Shown: positions 50,646-60,512, counted from the stretch's first letter. The stretch is DNA of 64,000 bases from an uncultured Bacillota bacterium (GCA_947383275.1 CANDCW010000001.1:1-64000); one strand, 5' to 3'. A program made the numbers and translations. The notes: generated from the sequence alone by a model not told the origin.

Positions 50646-52289
50646 ATGGAAACAACCACTGTCTTAGCCCCGGAAGGGACGCAGGAAACGCAACAGAAAA
50701 GGCGGAAGCTGCCCCGGCCCCGCCTGCCCAAGTCCAAGAAGGGCAAAAAATGGCTGAAACGGGGGATTATTGCCGCCGTGGTGCTGGCAGGGGCGGGCTG
50801 GTTTGCCCTCAAGCCGTCGGGAAACGGAGGGGCGGGGCTGATGGGCCAGTATGCCCCGGACGCGGCCCAAAAGCGGGACCTGACCGTTTCCGTCTCGGGC
50901 ACCGGCACCGTTACCCCCATCGACTCCTACTACTTAAAGCCCCTGGTCACCGGCGAGGTGCTGGAGGCCCCCTTCGAGGTGGGCGATCGGGTGGAGAAGG
51001 GGGATGTGCTCTACCGCCTGGACGCCAAGGACGCGGAGATGAGCATCGCCCAGGCGGAGTTGTCCCTCCGCCAGGCCCAGAAGGGCTACGATGACCTGGC
51101 CTCCAACCTCACCGTGCGGGCGGGCGGGGCCGGGGTGGTTCAGAAGGTGCTGGTCCAGCGGGGGGACCTGGTCTCCCCGGGAACCCCCATCGCCGAGGTG
51201 GCGGACACCTCCACCCTGACGGTAACCCTGCCCTTCCACTCCGACGAAGCCCAGCAGATTTTCGCCGGGCAGAGCGCCCAGGTGACCATCGCCGGCACGC
51301 TGGAGACCCTTCCCGGCACGGTAGAGTCGGTCTCCACCGCCGACCTGGTGGGGACCGGCGGGGCCCTGGTGCGGCAGGTAAAAATCCGGGTGGGCAACCC
51401 CGGGGCCCTCACCGCGGCCAATTCCGCCACCGCCCAGGTGGGGGAGATTGCCTGCGCCGGCAGCGCCAGCTTTGAGGAGGCCCTGCGCCAGACTGTAACG
51501 GCCCAGGCCAGCGGAGAGGTCACCGATGTGGCGGTCACCGCCGGCAGCAAGGTGTCCTCCGGCTCCGCCCTTGTGAGTCTGGGGGGGGCCGCGGCCCAGA
51601 GCTCCCTGGAGGATCTGTCCATCGCGGTAGAAAACGCCCGGCTCTCCCTCCAGCGGGCCCAGGATGCTTTGGAAAACTATACCATCACCGCCCCTATCTC
51701 CGGGACCGTTATCGAGAAGAACGTAAAGGCCGGGGACAACGTGAACAACATTGAATCCGGATCCCTGGCCGTCATCTACGATCTGAGCTTCCTGAAGCTG
51801 GAGATGAACATCAGCGAGCTGGACCTGAGTAAGCTTCAGGAGGGCCAGGAGGTGGACATCATCGCCGACGCCATCCCCGGACAGGTATTCAAGGGCAAAG
51901 TGGACCGGGTGAGCATCAACGGCACTACCACCAACGGCTTTACCACCTATCCCGCAACTATTCTCCTGGCCGACTACGGCGAGCTGAACCCGGGGATGAA
52001 CGTCTCCGCCGATATCATTGTGGAGCGGGTGAAAAACGCGCTGTCCATCCCGGCGGCGGCGGTGCAGCGCGGGGGCACGGTGCTGATCCCCTTGGAGGGC
52101 TGCCTGTCCCCGGACGGGTCCGCCGTGGTTGACCCCGCCAAGTCGGAGGAGCGCAGTGTCACCCTGGGCGGCGGCGACGGGGAGTACGTGGAGATCACCT
52201 CTGGCCTGAGCGAGGGGGAGACGGTCCTTGTGCCCGCCCAGGCCCAGGACGGCATGGCTGCGGGCGGCGGAAGCGCCGTTGTGTCCTGA
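50646..52289 (+). CDS. MacA/HlyD-type efflux adaptor (membrane-fusion protein)
   Basis: The 547-residue protein has a very basic N-terminus, one membrane helix (about 39-56), a split lipoyl domain (VTGEVLEAPFEVGDRVEKGD and ITAPISGTVIEKNVKAGD), a helical hairpin, and beta-barrel domains. It is longer than usual because a second lipoyl-like segment (about 160-320) is inserted. In Gram-positives such adaptors work with MacB-like ABC exporters to move peptides, antibiotics or lipids across the wall side. The ABC genes follow directly. GGAGG precedes the ATG. Confidence 0.88.
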   Translation: METTTVLAPEGTQETQQKRRKLPRPRLPKSKKGKKWLKRGIIAAVVLAGAGWFALKPSGNGGAGLMGQYAPDAAQKRDLTVSVSGTGTVTPIDSYYLKPLVTGEVLEAPFEVGDRVEKGDVLYRLDAKDAEMSIAQAELSLRQAQKGYDDLASNLTVRAGGAGVVQKVLVQRGDLVSPGTPIAEVADTSTLTVTLPFHSDEAQQIFAGQSAQVTIAGTLETLPGTVESVSTADLVGTGGALVRQVKIRVGNPGALTAANSATAQVGEIACAGSASFEEALRQTVTAQASGEVTDVAVTAGSKVSSGSALVSLGGAAAQSSLEDLSIAVENARLSLQRAQDALENYTITAPISGTVIEKNVKAGDNVNNIESGSLAVIYDLSFLKLEMNISELDLSKLQEGQEVDIIADAIPGQVFKGKVDRVSINGTTTNGFTTYPATILLADYGELNPGMNVSADIIVERVKNALSIPAAAVQRGGTVLIPLEGCLSPDGSAVVDPAKSEERSVTLGGGDGEYVEITSGLSEGETVLVPAQAQDGMAAGGGSAVVS

Positions 52290-52304
52290 GGAGGTGGGCC
52301 GGCC

Positions 52305-53045
52305 GTGGAACACCTCATTGAACTGAAAAACGTCTATAAAATTTACCAGATGGGCTCGGAGACCGTCCACGCCCTAGATGGGGTGGACCTGACCATCGAC
52401 CAGGGGGAGTTCGTGGCCATTGTGGGCTCCTCCGGGTCGGGCAAGTCCACCGCCATGAACATCATCGGCTGTCTGGATGTGCCCACCTCCGGGACCTACC
52501 ACCTGGGGGGCGTGGACGTGTCCACCATGGACGATGACCAGCAGGCGGAGATCCGCAACAAGATGCTGGGCTTTATCTTCCAGCAGTACAATCTAATTCC
52601 CAAGCTCACCGTGCAGGAGAATGTGGAACTGCCCCTGCTCTATGCCGGGGTGGACAGTTCGGAGCGCCGGGAGCGGGCTTTGAAATCCCTGGAGCGGGTG
52701 GGCCTGCGGGACAAAGGGAAAAACCTGCCCTCCCAGCTGTCCGGCGGCCAGCAGCAGCGGGTGTCCATCGCCCGGGCGCTGGCGGGGGACCCCAGCCTGA
52801 TTCTGGCCGACGAGCCCACTGGCGCCCTGGACTCCCGCACCGGCCGGGAGGTGCTGGGCTTTCTCAAGCAGCTGCACCGGGAGGGGAATACGGTGGTCCT
52901 CATCACCCACGACAACTCCATCGCCGTCAAGGCGGACCGCATTGTCCGCCTCCAGGACGGGAAAATCATCTACGACGGGGACGCCCGCGACCCCCGGGCG
53001 GTGGTCCAGCCCCATGACGAGGAAGACGGGGAGGTGGGCGCATGA
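52305..53045 (+). CDS. MacB-type ABC transporter ATP-binding protein
   Basis: The 246-residue ATPase has GSSGSGKST, the MacB/LolD-group sequence FIFQQYNLIPKLTVQENVELP, LSGGQQQRVSIARAL, and LILADEPTGALDSRTG. It starts with GTG behind GAGGAGG, 15 bases after the adaptor stop, and its stop overlaps the permease ATG by 4 bases. It drives the export system with its neighbours. Confidence 0.93.
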   Translation: MEHLIELKNVYKIYQMGSETVHALDGVDLTIDQGEFVAIVGSSGSGKSTAMNIIGCLDVPTSGTYHLGGVDVSTMDDDQQAEIRNKMLGFIFQQYNLIPKLTVQENVELPLLYAGVDSSERRERALKSLERVGLRDKGKNLPSQLSGGQQQRVSIARALAGDPSLILADEPTGALDSRTGREVLGFLKQLHREGNTVVLITHDNSIAVKADRIVRLQDGKIIYDGDARDPRAVVQPHDEEDGEVGA

Positions 53046-54292
53046 ACTTTGGACAATCCTTCCGCCTTGCCGTCAAGTCCCTCACCACCAGCAAAATGCG
53101 GGCCTTGCTCACCATGCTGGGCATCATCATCGGCGTGGGGGCGGTCATCGTCATCCTGTCCCTGGGCAACGGCCTGACCGGCATGGTCCAGCAGCAGGTG
53201 GATAAGCTGGGCATCAACATGATCCAGGCCCAGTTCTTCGGCGGCACAGCGGATATGCTGCCCGACCCGGAGGATATGTATGACATGGTGGAGGCAAACG
53301 CGGACATTCTCACCGGCGTATCCCCCTATCTGGGGGTCAATGCCGTGGTCCGCCACGGCAGCGACAAATTCGACCGTACCAGCCTCTACGGCGTCAGCGA
53401 GATCATGTACAACGCCGCCACCGGCTACACCATCGACGGCGAGCAGCTGGCCAAGGGCCGCTTCATCAGCTACATGGACGTGGAGCGGCGGGAAAACATC
53501 TGCATCATCGGGGCCTATCTGGAGCAGGAGGCCTTCGACGGAGATGCGCTGGGAAAACAGCTTTCCATCAACGGCCGGCCCCTCACGGTGGTGGGGGTGC
53601 TCAAGCGCAACGCCGAGCTGGAGATGCTCCCCGGCAGCCAGGACGACCAGATCTACATCCCCTACACCACCGCCCTGGAGATCGTGGGCAGCCGGTGGGT
53701 CAATTTGTACATCTTCACCAGCACCTCCGGCGAGACCGCCGACGCCGGCAAAAGGATCATTGAGGCCTATCTCAACGACTTTTTCCGTACCGACGACGGG
53801 ATGTATAATTACTTCTACATCATGACCATGGCCGAGCAGGCCAACCAGATCAACGCCATGATGGGGGTGGCCATGGGGGTGCTGGTGGCCATCGCCGCCA
53901 TCTCCCTTCTGGTGGGCGGCATCGGGATCATGAACATCATGCTGGTCTCCGTCACCGAGCGCACCCGGGAGATCGGTGTGCGCAAGTCTCTGGGGGCCAA
54001 GCGCCGGGACATCCGCAGCCAGTTCGTCATTGAGGCGGGCACTACCTCCGCCATCGGCGGCCTGCTGGGCATCGGCTTCGGCTGTCTGCTGGCCAAGGTG
54101 CTGGAGGTCCTGCTGGGCGGAATGCTGGTGGCCAGCCTGGGCACCAGCGGGATTACCTTCAACGCCACCCCCACCCTGGGGGCCATCGGACTGAGCTTTG
54201 GCGTGTCGGTGGGCATCGGGGTGCTCTTCGGCTACCTGCCCGCCAATAAGGCGGCAAAATTGAACCCCATCGACGCCCTGCGCTACGACTAA
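53042..54292 (+). CDS. MacB-type ABC transporter permease (FtsX fold)
   Basis: The 416-residue permease has an N-terminal helix (MRALLTMLGIIIGVGAVIVI in part), a large outside MacB_PCD domain (about 45-270), and three C-terminal helices with the FtsX motif GGIGIMNIMLVSVTERTREIG. Such proteins act by mechanotransmission, not as a classic pore. Substrate unknown. Confidence 0.92.
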   Translation: MNFGQSFRLAVKSLTTSKMRALLTMLGIIIGVGAVIVILSLGNGLTGMVQQQVDKLGINMIQAQFFGGTADMLPDPEDMYDMVEANADILTGVSPYLGVNAVVRHGSDKFDRTSLYGVSEIMYNAATGYTIDGEQLAKGRFISYMDVERRENICIIGAYLEQEAFDGDALGKQLSINGRPLTVVGVLKRNAELEMLPGSQDDQIYIPYTTALEIVGSRWVNLYIFTSTSGETADAGKRIIEAYLNDFFRTDDGMYNYFYIMTMAEQANQINAMMGVAMGVLVAIAAISLLVGGIGIMNIMLVSVTERTREIGVRKSLGAKRRDIRSQFVIEAGTTSAIGGLLGIGFGCLLAKVLEVLLGGMLVASLGTSGITFNATPTLGAIGLSFGVSVGIGVLFGYLPANKAAKLNPIDALRYD

Positions 54293-54310
54293 ACGGAAGG
54301 AGAACCTACC

Positions 54311-56164
54311 ATGAGAATCAAACGCTTTTTCGCCGCCGCGCTGGCGGCCTGCCTGTCCCTCGCCTTGGCCCTGCCCGTTTCGGCGGCGGGGAACGCCCCC
54401 TCCCTGGAGGATGCGTCCCAGGCGGTAACCGCCCTGGGGATCATGTCCGGCGACGGCAGCGGCGACCTGAATCTGTCCGCCAAAGTGACCCGGGCGGAGT
54501 TTGTCACCATGGCCATCAAGGCCGCCCCCGGCGGGGACGGAGTGGGCCAGGCGGCCACCTCCCCCTACCCGGACGTCCCCCGCGGCCACTGGGCCAGCGG
54601 CTATGTGGAGGCGGCGGTAAGCCGGGGGCTGGCCTCCGGGTTCAGCGACGGCACCTTCCGCCCCAACCAAGAGATCAAGCTGGCGGAGGCGGCGTCTATG
54701 GTGCTGGCCCTGCTGGGCTACGGCCCGCAGGACTTCTCCGGAGCCTACCCCACCGGCCAGCTGTCCATGTACCACAGCCTGAAGCTGAGCCAGGGAATTG
54801 CCGCGGCCGGCGCCGCCTCCCCCCTCACCCGGCAGGACGCTGTGTATCTCTTCTACAACCTCCTGTCCGCCAAGACCAAGGACGGCGCCCCCTATATCCA
54901 GCTGCTGGGCCACAGCTTGGATGCGTCGGGTAAGCCCGACGTGGTCTCCCTGGTGAACGGCCAAATGGAGGGCCCGGTGGTAGCCCAGGGCTATAACTGG
55001 CAGGCGGAGCTGGGCTTTACCCCCTCCAAGGTCTACCGCAACGGCAGTGCCGCCACCCTAACCAATATTCAGGAGTATGACGTGGTGTACTGGAACGCCT
55101 CCATGAGCACCGTCTGGGCCTATGCCAAAAAGGCCACCGGCCCCATCCAGGCGCTGGAGCCCTCCGGGGCTGAGCCCACCTCCGTGACGGTGGCCGGCCG
55201 GACCTATCAGATTGAGAGCTCCGCTGCGGCCTACGCACTGTCCGACCTGGGGGGCTACCACCTGGGGGACAACGTCACCCTGCTGCTGGGACGCGGAGGC
55301 GGCGTGGCAGCGGTGGCTGACGCCTCCGCCAGCGCCGGGACGAAGGTGGGCGTGGTGGTCGGCGTGGAGGAAGCCTCCTACCCCGACGGAAGCGGCGGCA
55401 CTTACACCGCCCAGGCCGTCACCCTCCTGGCCACCGACGGCCAGACCTACCAGTACCAGGCTCAGGGCGGCTACCGCAAAGGCAGCGTGGTCCGGGCCGT
55501 GGTGGCCGGCCAGGGCGGCGGGATCAGCCTCCGGGGCCAGGCCAACGCCTCCCTCACCGGCCAGGTGAACAGAGACGGCACCAAGCTGGGCCAGTATGCC
55601 TTTGCTCCCGGAGCGGAGATCCTGGATGTAAGCGACGCCCGAGGCGCGGTCATCTACCCCGCCCGCCTGGCCGGGCTGAAACTGGACAGCGGCAAAGTGC
55701 GCTGGTACTCCCTCAACCCCCAGGGGGAGATTGAGGCCCTCATCCTCAACGACGTCACCGGAGACGCCTACCAGTACGGCCTCCTCACCCGCATGACGGA
55801 GGAGGGCGAAGGGATGAACCGGTACTGCACCTATGAGTACGACCTGGGCGGCGTGTCCTACGCCCTGACGGGCAGTACCCGCTACCACCTCAACGGCATC
55901 GGGCTGCGGGTGCTGGGCGACCCCTCCAAGCCGGATAAGCTCCAATCACTCACGGCCACCAAGGCGGGGCAGGTCACTGGCAGGCAGCTGATTGCGGGCA
56001 ATCAGACCTATACCCTGTCTGACGATGTGCTGGTCTATGAATTCCGGGATAACCGGTACTACCTGTCCGGCCTGGCCCGGGCGGAGGAGGGCGGCAGCGT
56101 CACCGGCTACTACGACAAGGCCGAGGCCCAGGGCGGACGGGTCCGGGTGATTGTGGTAAAGTAG
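54311..56164 (+). CDS. S-layer-homology domain protein of the efflux operon
   Basis: The 617-residue secreted protein has a signal peptide (RFFAAALAACLSLALALPVS, cut near AAG) and two to three SLH repeats in residues 30-200, including HWASGYVEAAVSRGLASGFS and the TRAEFV motif. SLH repeats bind pyruvylated wall polymers. The rest is beta-rich and of unknown fold. It starts 18 bases after the permease stop, so it likely serves the exporter at the wall (inference). A strong terminator follows. Confidence 0.85.
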   Translation: MRIKRFFAAALAACLSLALALPVSAAGNAPSLEDASQAVTALGIMSGDGSGDLNLSAKVTRAEFVTMAIKAAPGGDGVGQAATSPYPDVPRGHWASGYVEAAVSRGLASGFSDGTFRPNQEIKLAEAASMVLALLGYGPQDFSGAYPTGQLSMYHSLKLSQGIAAAGAASPLTRQDAVYLFYNLLSAKTKDGAPYIQLLGHSLDASGKPDVVSLVNGQMEGPVVAQGYNWQAELGFTPSKVYRNGSAATLTNIQEYDVVYWNASMSTVWAYAKKATGPIQALEPSGAEPTSVTVAGRTYQIESSAAAYALSDLGGYHLGDNVTLLLGRGGGVAAVADASASAGTKVGVVVGVEEASYPDGSGGTYTAQAVTLLATDGQTYQYQAQGGYRKGSVVRAVVAGQGGGISLRGQANASLTGQVNRDGTKLGQYAFAPGAEILDVSDARGAVIYPARLAGLKLDSGKVRWYSLNPQGEIEALILNDVTGDAYQYGLLTRMTEEGEGMNRYCTYEYDLGGVSYALTGSTRYHLNGIGLRVLGDPSKPDKLQSLTATKAGQVTGRQLIAGNQTYTLSDDVLVYEFRDNRYYLSGLARAEEGGSVTGYYDKAEAQGGRVRVIVVK

Positions 56165-56166
56165 GA

Positions 56167-56199
56167 AAAAACCCTCCGGCGCAAGCCGGAGGGTTTTTT
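56167..56199. terminator. Strong bidirectional terminator
   Basis: AACCCTCCGGC, loop GCAA, GCCGGAGGGTT with A- and T-runs on both sides. It ends the efflux operon and the minus-strand araR gene (stop at 56198, overlapping the T-run). Confidence 0.9.
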
Positions 56200-57265
56200 A
56201 GCTGCTGCTGCGCTCCAGGAGCTCCCACTCCAGCGCCCGGGACTGGCCCGGCGCCCCGCCCAGAATGCGGATCATCTCCTCGGCGGCGGTCCGGCCCATT
56301 TTTTCCCGGTGGCGGAGGGAGGTGATGGGGATAGGGCTAATCTGGCTGTAGTAGCTGTTGTCAAAACTGACCACAGCCACATCCTGGGGCACCTTTTTTC
56401 CCATCGCCAGCAGTTCCTGAATCAGGAGGAAGGCGATTTCATCGTTGTAGCAGATGACCGCCGTGGCCGGCTCCAGCCGTTCGGCCAGGAACCGGCGGAG
56501 CAGGTCAAACCGGCGCTGTTCAATCATCTCCAGCCGGTCTTCAGTGTCATACCAGCGGAAACAGTGGTCGGAGATAGGCAGGCCGGCATCCCGGATGGCG
56601 GAGAGGCAGCCGTGGTAGCGCTGGGGGCCCTGGACGTCGTCGCTTTTGAAAATGCCGGCCAGGTGACTGTGGCCCCGGTCGATGAGGTGGCGGGACAAAA
56701 GGTAGCCGCCGCCATAGTTGTCATCGCAGACGCAGGGGACGCCCGCCAGCCCGGCGCAGGCCCCGTGGAGGAAGAGCAGCGGGATGCCTGCCTCCCGCAG
56801 GCGAAGATAGAGGTCGGCGTTGGGGCTGGGTAGGGCGGTTTTGGAGCCCTCGACCAAAATGCCGCCCACCGGCTGCTCCAGTAGCTGGAGCAAGATGTCC
56901 CGTTCGGCGCCCACCCGGTTCTCGGTGGCGTAGACCAGGGTGGAGTAGCCCTTCTGAGCAAAGACGCTCTGAGCGTCGTGGAGGATGGAGGGAAAGATGT
57001 AGTCGTCCAGGAAGGATGTAACCACCGCAATCTGCCGGGAGGAGGGGTCCCGGGCCAGGCCGGTGGTGTAGGTGCCACTGCCCTGGCGGCTCTGGACCAG
57101 GCCCTCTTCGGATAGAAGCTGGAGGGCGTGGCGTACCGTCTGGCGGCTCATGTGGTAGCGGCGGGTGAGCTCGGCCTCGGTGGGCAGCTTGTAGCCGCTG
57201 CGGCCTCCGTTCTTGGCCAGATCCTCCCGCAGCAGGGTGGCCAGAAATTTGTATTTCATTGCCAT
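56198..57265 (-). CDS. araR: AraR-type regulator (GntR DNA-binding head, LacI-type sensor)
   Basis: The 355-residue protein joins a GntR winged helix (KLPTEAELTRRYHMSRQTVR) to a LacI-like sugar-binding domain (IAVVTSFLDDYIFPSILHDA, later AVICYNDEIAFLLIQELL). This mix is the mark of AraR, the L-arabinose repressor of Firmicutes. It lies opposite the furanose importer and kinase genes. An extended -10 (TGTTATAAT, minus strand, hexamer at 57310-57315) may drive it. The ligand could be arabinose or a related sugar. Confidence 0.88.
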   Translation of the reverse strand: MAMKYKFLATLLREDLAKNGGRSGYKLPTEAELTRRYHMSRQTVRHALQLLSEEGLVQSRQGSGTYTTGLARDPSSRQIAVVTSFLDDYIFPSILHDAQSVFAQKGYSTLVYATENRVGAERDILLQLLEQPVGGILVEGSKTALPSPNADLYLRLREAGIPLLFLHGACAGLAGVPCVCDDNYGGGYLLSRHLIDRGHSHLAGIFKSDDVQGPQRYHGCLSAIRDAGLPISDHCFRWYDTEDRLEMIEQRRFDLLRRFLAERLEPATAVICYNDEIAFLLIQELLAMGKKVPQDVAVVSFDNSYYSQISPIPITSLRHREKMGRTAAEEMIRILGGAPGQSRALEWELLERSSS

Positions 57266-57799
57266 AGTGTCGTTCTACCTTTCGGTGTGAAGTACAGATT
57301 CCACCTACCATTATAACAGGGCCTATGTAAAAACAGACCAATAAAGTGGTTGGTTATCTTATCAGATTTCACATTTTCCACATATGGGCGGCAAATATTT
57401 GTCTGCTTTTTATCGCGATAACAGGACATTTGACCGGGAATTTTTGAACCGGCCGAGAAAAAAATCGAAGTTTTTCCCAATTGATAGGCAAGTTCACAAC
57501 CAGATAAAATTTCCAGAAGATTCCAGTTGGCGTAGAATAATTAACTTTAAATGGGGATAGATCGTATAGAAACGCACTTATTTCTGCAAAGAAAAATATG
57601 GACGGTCAAATTTGTCTTATTTTTGCCAAAAAGTCAATAATTTGTATTATTTAATGGTACGAATTTGATAAAACGGACAATAAACGTATTGACTTTCAAA
57701 AACAAATAGGGTTTAATGCTAATGTAACCCGGCGGTGGCCAGCGAAAGCGGCGGCCGCCCATATGGGAAAGCAGTAACAACAGAAAGTGAGGAAGTAAA
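57266..57799. promoter_or_regulatory. Divergent control region between araR and the importer
   Basis: This 534-bp A+T-rich gap holds no believable gene. For the importer, TTGACT (57689-57694), 17 bp, TTTAAT (57712-57717) is a good promoter. Upstream are repeated AATTTGT/AATTTGA elements (near 57607, 57640, 57661) and CGGACAATA (57674-57682), which resemble parts of the AraR box ATTTGTACGTACAAAT. A long leader of about 75 bases precedes the ATG. Confidence 0.55.
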
Positions 57800-58891
57800 A
57801 TGAAGAAGATTTTTGCGCTTGCCCTGGCTGCGGCCATGTCCCTGTCTCTGGTGGCCTGCGGCGGCGGCAACGCCCCTGCCGCCAGCAGCAATCCCCCTGC
57901 CGCCAGCAATCCCGCGGCCAGCACCCCTGCGGCTAGCACGCCCAGCACCGGCGACGGCAACATCCTGGTGGGCTTTGCCCAGGTGGGCCACGAGTCCGAC
58001 TGGCGTACCGCCTCCACCAAGTCTGCTCAGGACGTGTTCTCCGCGGCCAACGGCTATGAGCTGTCCTTCGTGGACTGCGACAACGACCCCGCCAAGCAGC
58101 TGGAGGCCGTCCGCAGCTTCATCCAGCAGGGCATGGACTACATCATCATCGACCCCATCGTGGCCACCGGCTGGGACACCGTCCTGACTGAGTGCGACGA
58201 GGCCGGCATCCCCGTCATCGTCATCGACCGCACCGTGGACGACTCCGACAAGTATGTGGCCTGGGTCGGCTCTGACTTTAAGGTTGAGGGCCTGGCCTGC
58301 GGCGAGTGGCTGAAGGCTCACGCCGCCGACAAGGGCATTACTGAAATCAACGCCCTGGTCATCGAGGGCTCCGTGGGCGCCTCCGCCACCATCGGCCGTA
58401 CCGACGGCTTCAAGGAAATTGCCGACCGGGAGGGTTGGACCATTCTGGACTCTCAGTCCGGCGACTTCACCGAGGCCGGCGGCCAGGAGGTCATGGAGTC
58501 CTTCTGCCAGAGCTATAAGGGCCAGTTCAACGTAGTGGTTTGCCAGAACGACAACGAGGCCGCCGGCGCTATGACCGCCATGGATCAGGCCGGCATCACC
58601 TACGGCGTGGGCGGCGACGTGATCCTCGTCTCCTTCGACGCCAACAAGCCCTACGTCCAGATGGTCTGCGACGGCAAGATCAACGCCAACTTCGAGTGCA
58701 ACCCCATGGCCGCCCCCACCGTCTCCGAGATCATCCAGGCCCTGGAGAAGGGCGAGACCCCCGAGAAGGAAGTCTACGTCTCTGAGCACTGGTTCGCCGC
58801 TGAGGACAACGTGAAGTCCATCACCGTAAACGGCGAGCAGCAGGAAGTCATCCACGCCACTCAGGAAGTGGTGGACGGCCGTCCTTACTAA
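57800..58891 (+). CDS. ytfQ: Furanose-sugar-binding lipoprotein (YtfQ-like)
   Basis: The 363-residue protein has a lipoprotein signal ending SLVACGGG, an Ala/Pro/Ser linker and a type-1 binding fold. Marks shared with YtfQ are VGFAQVGHESDWRTA, AVRSFIQQGMDYIIIDPIVATGWD, and SQSGDFTEAGGQEVMESF. YtfQ binds galactofuranose; given AraR and a ribulokinase-like gene here, L-arabinofuranose is as likely. It is first in an operon with one ATPase and two permeases. Confidence 0.88.
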   Translation: MKKIFALALAAAMSLSLVACGGGNAPAASSNPPAASNPAASTPAASTPSTGDGNILVGFAQVGHESDWRTASTKSAQDVFSAANGYELSFVDCDNDPAKQLEAVRSFIQQGMDYIIIDPIVATGWDTVLTECDEAGIPVIVIDRTVDDSDKYVAWVGSDFKVEGLACGEWLKAHAADKGITEINALVIEGSVGASATIGRTDGFKEIADREGWTILDSQSGDFTEAGGQEVMESFCQSYKGQFNVVVCQNDNEAAGAMTAMDQAGITYGVGGDVILVSFDANKPYVQMVCDGKINANFECNPMAAPTVSEIIQALEKGETPEKEVYVSEHWFAAEDNVKSITVNGEQQEVIHATQEVVDGRPY

Positions 58892-58915
58892 GAAGCACCT
58901 AACCCTAGTCATCGA

Positions 58916-58951
58916 GGGGAGGGCCCCCGGACACTACCCGGGGCCCTCCCC
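58916..58951 (+). terminator. Intercistronic hairpin after the binding-protein gene
   Basis: GGGGAGGGCCCCCGG pairs with CCGGGGCCCTCCCC with one bulged C around ACACTAC, followed by TATTATATT. It matches in place the hairpins after the other two binding-protein genes. Confidence 0.7.
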
Positions 58952-58988
58952 TATTATATTAAAATGAAGAAAGGCGAGGTGAAAAAGG

Positions 58989-60512
58989 ATGGAAAACAAT
59001 GTCGTTTTGACGATGCGGGGCATCTCCATGACCTTCCCGGGCGTCAAAGCGCTGGACAACGTGGACTTCACCCTGCGCAAGGGAGAAATCCACGCCCTGA
59101 TGGGAGAGAACGGCGCGGGCAAGTCCACCCTGATCAAGTGCCTCACCGGCATCAACGACTTTGAGGCCGGTGAGATCCACGTGGACGGGGTGGAGGGAAC
59201 GGTGAAAAACCACTCTACCTTGGACGCCCAGAATGTGGGCATCTCCACGGTGTACCAGGAGGTCAACCTGTGTCCCAACCTGAGCGTGGCCGAGAACTTG
59301 TACATCGGCCGGGAACCCATGACCCCCTGGCGCACCATTGACCGCAAGGCCATGGTCCGCAAGGCGGACGAGCTGGTGAAGCGCCTGGACATCAAGGTGG
59401 ATGTGACCCAAAATCTGGAGAACTATTCTTTGGCTATCCAGCAGATGATCGCCATTGCCCGGGCCTCCGACATGGACTGCAAGGTGCTGATTTTGGACGA
59501 GCCCACCTCCTCCCTGGACGACAGCGAGGTGGAAAAGCTGTTCCGGGTGATGAACCAGCTGAAGAGCGAGGGCGTGGGCATTGTTTTCGTCACCCACTTT
59601 TTGGAGCAGGTGTACGCCGTCTGCGACCGGATCACCGTCCTGCGCAACGGAACCCTGGTGGGGGAGTACCCCATTGCCGACCTGCCCCGGGTGAAGCTGG
59701 TGGCCGCTATGATGGGCAAGGATTTCGACGACCTGGCCTCCATCAAGCCCGAGGGCTTCGACACCCAAAAAGACGCCCCCATGCAGATTGAGGCCCGGGG
59801 CCTGAGCCACAAGGGTACTATCAAGCCCTTCGACCTGGACATCCACAAGGGCGAGGTCATCGGCCTGACCGGCCTGTTGGGGTCCGGACGCAGCGAGCTG
59901 GCCCGGTCCATCTACGGCGCCGACAAGGCCCATACCGGCACTCTGAAGGTGGCCGGCCAAGACGTCAAGATCAACCAGCCCCTGGACGCCATGAACCTAG
60001 GAATGGGCCTGCTCCCCGACGACCGGAAGGCCGAGGGCATCATCGGCGACCTGTCCGTTCGGGAGAATATTATCCTGGCCCTCCAGGCCAAGCGGGGCAT
60101 GTTCAAGCAGCTGTCCCGGGCCAAGCAGGAGGAGATCGCCGACCGGTACATCGACCTGCTCCAGATTAAGACGGCCACCCGGGAGACCCCCATCAAGCAG
60201 CTGTCCGGCGGCAACCAGCAGAAGGCCATCCTGGCCCGCTGGCTGGCCACCGACCCGGACTTCCTCATTCTAGACGAACCCACCCGGGGCATCGACATCG
60301 GGACTAAGACCGAGATTCAGAAACTGATTATCCAGCTGTCCCAGCAGGGCAAGAGCATCATGTTTATCTCCTCGGAGATTGAGGAGATGCTCCGCACTTG
60401 TAATAAGATGGCCGTCCTCCGGGACGGGGCCAAAGTGGGCGAGCTGGACGGCGAGCTGACCCAGGAGCGGGTCATGGCCGCCATTGCGGGAGGTGCGGAC
60501 AATGAAACATAA
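58989..60512 (+). CDS. ytfR: Sugar ABC transporter ATP-binding protein (YtfR-like)
   Basis: The 507-residue protein has two fused ABC domains: [16 protein letters not shown] and [14 protein letters not shown] in the first; GLLGSGRSELARSIYG (degenerate P-loop), [15 protein letters not shown] and [13 protein letters not shown] in the second. It powers the two permeases downstream. AGGTGAAAAAGG lies before the ATG. Its end overlaps the first permease gene by 11 bases. Confidence 0.92.
   Translation: MENNVVLTMRGISMTFPGVKALDNVDFTLRKGEIHALMGENGAGKSTLIKCLTGINDFEAGEIHVDGVEGTVKNHSTLDAQNVGISTVYQEVNLCPNLSVAENLYIGREPMTPWRTIDRKAMVRKADELVKRLDIKVDVTQNLENYSLAIQQMIAIARASDMDCKVLILDEPTSSLDDSEVEKLFRVMNQLKSEGVGIVFVTHFLEQVYAVCDRITVLRNGTLVGEYPIADLPRVKLVAAMMGKDFDDLASIKPEGFDTQKDAPMQIEARGLSHKGTIKPFDLDIHKGEVIGLTGLLGSGRSELARSIYGADKAHTGTLKVAGQDVKINQPLDAMNLGMGLLPDDRKAEGIIGDLSVRENIILALQAKRGMFKQLSRAKQEEIADRYIDLLQIKTATRETPIKQLSGGNQQKAILARWLATDPDFLILDEPTRGIDIGTKTEIQKLIIQLSQQGKSIMFISSEIEEMLRTCNKMAVLRDGAKVGELDGELTQERVMAAIAGGADNET

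Noticed and set aside
57256..57480. A 74-codon minus-strand ORF upstream of araR
   Set aside because: No ribosome site, no family resemblance, and it overlaps the araR promoter; the region fits control DNA.
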